The notes below the pieces were generated by a model. The model did no database searches and had not been told where the DNA came from. It was given only the letters and a program-made list of their open reading frames with translations. From positions 3,904 through 67,903 of the forward strand of contig CDMY01001052.1 of assembly GCA_001179505.1 (NCBI GenBank): 64,000 bases of DNA. Direction: 5' to 3'. This DNA comes from Vitrella brassicaformis (lineage: Eukaryota > Sar > Vitrellaceae). Positions 58,528 to 64,000 of the stretch are shown here, one piece after another (positions within the stretch are counted from its first letter, which is position 1; every line of letters starts with the position of its first letter). The position numbers were made by a program, and so were the translations under genes.

Positions 58528-60893
58528 CTACTGCCTCCCTACCGCGCCCAGCACCACCAGGTGCTGCATCAGACTCTTGCCTGCAGATCCACCAGCACTA
58601 GCAGCAGCAGGTGGTGCCTGGCCCTGCGCCTGGGAATCGGAACTCGCTGACTGCTGCGGGGGGAGAGGGGGAGGGGCCATCGTGGCGTGGAGGTCCTCTT
58701 CGGCACCTGACAACACAACCACAACATACACACATGCCGCCCGGCCCAGGTGGCTGCCTGCATCTTCAAGTGGCTGTCGGCTTGTCCTGGTCCTGACCTG
58801 GTGGTGGCGGCGTGATGCCCGGTCCGTCGACCAGCCCCATCGACGCCTGATAGGGCCGCACAGCACCAGCTGCTGGGTGGGCCCCCACACCCACACCCAC
58901 ACCCACTCCCGCCCCTATCGGCATTCCCATGGCGTGCCCATGGATGTGCCTGTGCGCGATATGGTCGCCAGCACGACCCACGGCCCCGCCCCTGTCGCGG
59001 CCGCCCTCATCCACGAGGATGTGCTCGCAGTTCTGGAGGAGAGGCACCCCGGCAATGCTCGCCAACTTATTGCGGTCAAAGATGACCTTGCTGAGGGCGT
59101 CGGTGAAGGTGGTGTTCTGGTTGACAAACACCGCCTGCGGCCCTGCTGCACCGGTGCTGCCAAACCTACACGACACGCCCATCCACACACACACACAGAC
59201 ACACACCTACACTGCCTGGCTGACCGGCCTGTCGCCTTTCTGCTGCTCTTCACACACACACACCCACCCACCGTGTCCTGAAGCCGACCAGCGGTCGTTT
59301 GACGACCTCTATGCCGAGAGGGCACTGGGGCGGGAGGCACTGCGAGAGCTTTTCGAGCACTCGCTCCGCCCGGGCGATCTCGGGAGCGAGGGCGGTGGAC
59401 GGGGCCGACTCGTCGACGACCGACTCCCAGCCGGGCAGGAGGTGGAACTGATCGGCCTCGCCCTTCGGGCCCCAGATGTCACGCACAAACTGATCCGTCC
59501 ATCGACCAAACCAAACCGCATACATCGACCGACATTCACTTTGGTCTGCGCAGTGGTTTTTTGCGGGGAGAGGGGGGCATGTGGGTGTGTGTGGGTGTGC
59601 CTGACACACCTGCTCGCGGTCTTCGCATGCCTGCTTGAAGGCGTTTTTGACCGACTTGAACTGCACAAAGTTGCGGATGCGCCCCCAGACGGCCCCCACG
59701 CCTGCGTGGTTGAACTGGACGCGCACGCCCTTGTCCTGCACGATCTGCACGCCCAGGGGGGCCGGCCTGCCGTTGGCCTTCTTGGGGCAGTACTCCTTCA
59801 AACACTCGATGAGCTACACATACACACAACACACACACACACACAGAAAAATCTATGTTGTTTTGTTCTGTTCTGTGTGTGGCTGGGTGTGTGTGCGGGC
59901 GGTCTCTCTCTCTATCTCGCTCGCTCACGTGTTTGCCCTCCTCTCTGGGCGTCATGGTGCTGGGAGGGTTCAGTGCCTGGTGTGCCGCAGCAGCCGCCGC
60001 CGCACAGATGGCCGCCGGGTCCAGCCCCAACTCCTTCATGACCACGGCACTCTTGCCACGACCCCTCCCACCACCAGAACCGCCACCACTAGCAGCAGCG
60101 CTTTTCTCCTTGGCCGCCCGGCCCCGGCCCCGGCCCCGGCCCCTCCCCCTCCCCCGTCGGCCGCTCCCCTCATCCCTTGCCGCCGACGCAGCCAAGCGCT
60201 GCCCGGGCGTGTACTCGTCTTCATCCTCTATATCTCTGGCCGACCGTCGTCCGCGGCCGCCACCGGTCCTCTGTCGCTTGCTGCTGCTGCCGTTGACCAC
60301 CGACTCACGCTTATGGCCGGCATGGTTAGGGGGAGGGACCTGGTCGCCAGAAAACAATGGAGAAAGAAACGGGGCTATGCGTGTGTCTGTGTCTGTGTCT
60401 GCGAATGTGGGATGGTAGGTAACCTGTGCAGCGGCGCTCTGGAACAGCTGTAGCAGGCGGAGAGTCTCGGCGTGGTCGAACTTGGCCAGACTGGCGTCCA
60501 TCGCCTCCACAAACCCATCACCCACCTGACACACACACACCACACACACACCACACACACACACACACCACCACATCGATGCCACCATACCCCGCACGCA
60601 CACGCATCGCAGGCTATATCACTGCGGTGTTCTCGTGTCGCCTTCTGAGTGCAGCGGCCGTACCTGAAAGCCCTGTGCGATTTTCTCGTAGAGCGGCGTA
60701 TCCGTTAGAGTGGGGCACGACTCCTTGCGCAACCAACTGATTCAATTCACGCATAAGCAGCACACGGCTCTCTATAGGATATGTTGTGCCCTTCTCTTGC
60801 GACCCTGCCAAGCTTTTAAGCTTACTGCTGGAATGCGGTCTCGCCGAGCCACATGGCGCCGAGTTCGGCCAGGGCAGCATCGACGGCGCTCAT
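58528..60893 (-). CDS. Unknown RG-rich, probably nuclear protein
   Basis: Exons 60826-60893, 60664-60736, 60424-60525, 59929-60339, 59610-59813, 59272-59489, 58798-59165 and 58528-58706 give 540 aa. A short helical N-terminus (AALAELGAMWLGETAFQQHW, then VEAMDASLAKFDHAETLRLL) is followed by a basic, disordered region with KRQRTGGGRGRRSAR and an (RG)n run, resembling AT-hook or RNA-binding RG motifs and an NLS. Next is a compact domain: LGVQIVQDKGVRVQFNHAG, WGRIRNFVQFKSVKNAFKQ, FVRDIWGPKGEADQFHLLPG, VFVNQNTTFTDALSKVIFD. The C-terminus is Gly/Ala/Pro-rich. The central domain looks conserved but I cannot name it. The second exon overlaps another open frame, so its boundaries are less certain. Confidence 0.65.
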
Positions 60894-60909
60894 GCTGCCC
60901 TACTGACGT

Positions 60910-61089
60910 CAAATCAAGCTAGCTGCAGAGATCCTGTCAGTTCCTCTCGTTGTGCACAAGGACTACAAACCGAGGCAGCTGGTAGAGGTGCCTCCTCGGG
61001 TACGCTCAGGCATTAAGTCGCTGTTGCAGAACTTCAAGGCGGTTTTCAGCGCTCGTGATGTGATGTCGGTGGTGGGTCGCAACCCTTGA
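60910..61089 (+). pseudogene. Possible retroelement-like coding fragment
   Basis: An isolated 59-codon plus-strand frame with no ATG and no neighbours ends at TGA 61087-61089. It reads KDYKPRQLVEVPPRVRSGIK then SLLQNFKAVFSARD, which resembles the linker before the reverse transcriptase of Ty3-type retroelements (LLxxFxxVF). The match is short and made by eye only. Confidence 0.25.
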
Positions 61090-62949
61090 CCCTAGAAACC
61101 CTGCTGGACGGCGATTAGGAACAGTTAGTGGCAGCCAAGAAGTCAGTCAGTCAGTCGGTCAGTCGGTTCCGCTATGAATTGGGAGTCCACAAATAAATAC
61201 ATACGGCACACGACACGCATGCTCATAGCTCATCCATCTGACTGTCTGTCTGCGTGTCATGTCCGCCTGCCTGTCTGTCTGTCACTCTCTCTGTCTGTCT
61301 GTCCGTCTGTCCGTCTGTCCGTCTGTCCGTCTCCGACTGCAATCCACTCACTCTACTGTACAAATGGCGATAGCAATATCAATCAACGAATCATCTGACA
61401 ACAAACGACACTCTCATGCGCACCGCATGCACCCATCCTGCTGCATGCCAGCCATGTGTTTTCCTCTCCCATCGTGTGTGTGTGCATAAGTGCGGTGGGT
61501 GCGGCAGGGAGGGAGGGCACGGAAAGACGAGAGAGACGAGCGCAAAACCCTCCGCTGTCCGGGCGTGTGTGTGTGTGTGTGTGTGTGTATAGGCACGACA
61601 GACACCCACGGCACGGCCGACACTGACTGCGACACTGCTCCTGCTTGCAAAACGGGCCATCCGTGGTGGGGGTGGGGTGGCGAGGTGCATGATATGGGTG
61701 CCAACACAATACTCTACACACACACAAACCAAACCAAACAACCGTGCGCCAACCCCCGGGAGGCAAGACATCACATACGACAGCACACGAACTAATCATC
61801 ACACATGACATGACATGACATGACAAGACAAGAAAGCCGGACATTGTTTCATGCCATGCATACCACACCTGGCCGGCCGGGAGGCCATGATGGTGTCCCC
61901 CACCCACTGCCTCGCGAACGTCTCTCTACACGCAATCCGTGCCAATACCACACACACACACACACACACCAAGAGCGACAGCGTCGGTCAGTCAGTCGGG
62001 CAGTCAGCGGCCAGGAGGGAGGGAGGGAGGGAGAAAGAAAGAAAGCATCATGCAGCATAGCATTCCAGCATAGCATCATCGACTAGTGTATCCACAACAC
62101 GATATACATGGTGGGATGAAAACGATGACAGACAGACAGACACCCAAACAAGGGATAGGGATGGGGAGGGAGGAGACAGACACAGACACAGACACAGACA
62201 CAGACAAAGCGACGAGAAAGACACCGAGGGAGGTAAGGGATGCCAAGAAGAAATGGAGGAAGAATGGACGGAATGGATGCTCGGAAGGAAGGGGCTGGAT
62301 GCGTGGCCAGCCAGCCAGCCGACCGGCGCGGCAGAAAACCCTGCCAGCCGAGAGTGGGGTGAGCGAGAATGCAGAGACGCAGCCATGGATGGATGGATGG
62401 CCTGAACTGCAGACAATGGCGTGATCAGAATAGGGGCACAGTGCAGGCGCGCAGGACATGGACACCTGTGTCGCTCTGTCTGCATTATTGCGAGTGGAGG
62501 CTGTTGCTCACCACCACAAGCACGGATGCCGGATGGACGACACAAGTGTCCATGCCATGCCGTCACGCAGAATGCCCGCCATGAGAGCCGACGCTGCCTG
62601 CCTGCCTGCCTCCCTGCCTGATCTCTCTCTCTCTCTCTCTGACTGCACACAACAATCAACCAAAGCAAGCGACTAAAGCAGTCCCTGATGTGATGGCATC
62701 AGCTGATAGATCCATGTGTGTATGTGTGTGTTGATGTATGTGTATGTGCCCGCCCAAACTACCAAAGTACACACCACACCGCACCGTACCGCCCGTCCAC
62801 ACCCACACACTTGCAGATGAATATGCGCACATAGTGCCTTGCCTCCCTTCTCTCCCTAGTCAGTCTACTTCTGCACATCAGCCAGCCAGCCGGCCGGCCG
62901 GGCGGCCTGCACAATCTCGATCTCTCCCCATCTCTCTCTCCCATAGTAT
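61090..62949. other. Intergenic region, simple repeats
   Basis: No gene seen. It has GTCT/GTCC repeats at 61262-61330, (GT)n at 61566-61590, (CA)n near 61950-61970, GACACA near 62173-62205 and GCCA near 62305-62322. Confidence 0.55.
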
Positions 62950-64000
62950 TCATTGCCTCGCCGTCTGCCTGCTCCCATATGGGTAGCCGCTGAGGCTGGT
63001 GCTGGTGCTGTTGCCGGCCGCAGCAGCAGCAGCAGCAGCAGCAGCGATACCGTTGTTGTAGGGGTACGTCTGAGCCTGGCTGCTCATAATGGGCGGCAGC
63101 CTCTCCCTCTCCCTCTCCCTCTCCCTGTCCCTGTCTCTGTCCCTCTGCCGTTGCGGCGTCTTGGTGCGGTGTGACGATGGGGGGAGGAAGGAGTGGTAGT
63201 GGGGGTGGGGATGGCTGCTGAAGGACTCGGGATGGGCGGGGACATCCTCGCTGGTCGGGAAAACAAACGACTCACCTGTATGTGCCATGAGATGAGGAGG
63301 GAAGGAGGGCACATGTCATGTGGATGGTATGGTCTGTGTGTTGGGTGTTGGGTGTCGGCCTGTGTGGTGTGGTGCCTGCCTCTGGGTGTGAGAACTCTGC
63401 TAGATGGTGCGCCGTTGTCCTCCTCGCCCGAGTGGCGCCACAGGGACTCGCTCGTCGCCATGCGGTCCTCCTCCTCCTAACACACACGCACACACACGCG
63501 GGGAAATAGACCTTCGGCAGCAAACATGGTGTGGTGTGTGTGTGTCTTGGTTCTTACCTGCAGGACGTGCTGCACGTACTCCTCCTGCGGCTCGTCGTCC
63601 ATCAGACTGTCCTTCAGCTCGAGATGCGCAATATACATGTTGCCTGCAGCAGGGGAGCCACACACATACAGACAGACAGACAGAGGGGGGGTCAATGCGC
63701 TGGTGTGACTCTGCAGGGGTGGTGTGTGTGTGTGTGTGTTTCATTACTCGCGAGGCAGAGGACCATTTTGACAGTGTAGGCCAGGGCGTACTCGGTGAGG
63801 ATGTAGAGCGCTATCACGAAGTGCTGGCTCACCGCCAAGCGATACACCATACCTGCACGTGACACCACACCACACACACGTACGTCTTATTTCCTCTGTC
63901 TGCTTTTTTCTGCTCGTCTGCGTGTGTCGTGTGAGTGGATGTGATGTGTCGGTGCGTGGCTGTCTGTGGTCTGCTCCGCGCACCGACCGATGGCCGTGTT
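62950..64000 (-). CDS. Membrane protein, C-terminal part (gene runs past window end)
   Basis: Exons in window: 63988 to beyond 64000, 63748-63852, 63558-63643, 63380-63476 (tentative) and 62950-63275. A hydrophobic segment (SQHFVIALYILTEYALAYTV) with a conserved-looking LAVSQHF start is followed by a charged stretch (LELKDSLMDDEPQEEYVQH) and an acidic region. A low-complexity tail contains alternating Arg-Asp/Arg-Glu dipeptides (RDRDRDRERERERER) and a run of ten Ala. I cannot name the family from this part. The intron 63276-63379 needs a GC donor (GCAGGC) to keep frame; this is the weakest junction. Confidence 0.6.

Noticed and set aside
1-64000. tRNA, rRNA or snRNA genes
   Set aside because: I looked for typical B-box and hairpin patterns and saw none convincing; a covariance-model search would be needed to exclude them.

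Overview
The window is nuclear eukaryotic DNA: GC-rich, intron-rich, with short introns (mostly 50-120 nt) whose sense strand carries (GT)n tracts, and compact genes separated by simple-repeat intergenic DNA. The gene set points to a photosynthetic or plastid-bearing alveolate. A calcium-dependent protein kinase with an N-terminal CBM20 starch-binding domain is the architecture of coccidian CDPK2, and one enzyme has a signal-plus-transit-like leader. A chromerid such as Vitrella is my best guess; this is inference from architecture, not a database result.

Layout. 0-12 kb: 3' end of a SNF2 (SMARCAL1/ZRANB3-like) helicase; a START-like lipid protein diverging from a BT1-type transporter; a CDC50 flippase subunit diverging from an SH3-domain coiled-coil protein. 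14-19.4 kb: the CBM20-CDPK (26 exons), followed by a 300-N gap and a 157-bp tandem repeat. 20.7-21.8 kb: a glycine-rich membrane protein. 25-34 kb: a GH13 glucan branching enzyme diverging from a purple acid phosphatase, then a small membrane protein diverging from a secreted cysteine-rich protein. 34.7-39 kb: DPH2 diverging from a secreted protein with duplicated repeats and an S74-like C-terminus. 42-51 kb: an ICL/PEP-mutase-family lyase, a peroxiredoxin-glutaredoxin fusion, and a TPR-MYND-DNAAF3-like protein (interrupted by a second 300-N gap) diverging from a chromate-type transporter. 54-57 kb: an equilibrative nucleoside transporter diverging from an unknown protein. 58.5-64 kb: an RG-rich nuclear-looking protein and the 3' end of a membrane protein.

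Functional links. The CBM20-CDPK and the branching enzyme lie about 6 kb apart and both belong to storage-glucan biology (calcium-regulated kinase on starch; enzyme that makes its branches). Five transporters or transporter subunits occur (BT1, CDC50, CHR, ENT, plus an unknown membrane protein). Seven gene pairs are head-to-head, so shared promoters are the rule here.

All exon models were built by eye from splice sites, reading phase and family motifs. Each closes in frame, but starts and a few junctions (flagged) are uncertain. The most notable items are the Prx5-CGFS glutaredoxin fusion, the CBM20-CDPK with degenerate EF-hands and an altered starch-binding site, the branching enzyme lacking the region I histidine, the S74-like secreted protein built from duplicated exons, and recurrent GC-AG introns with a GCRAGC donor.
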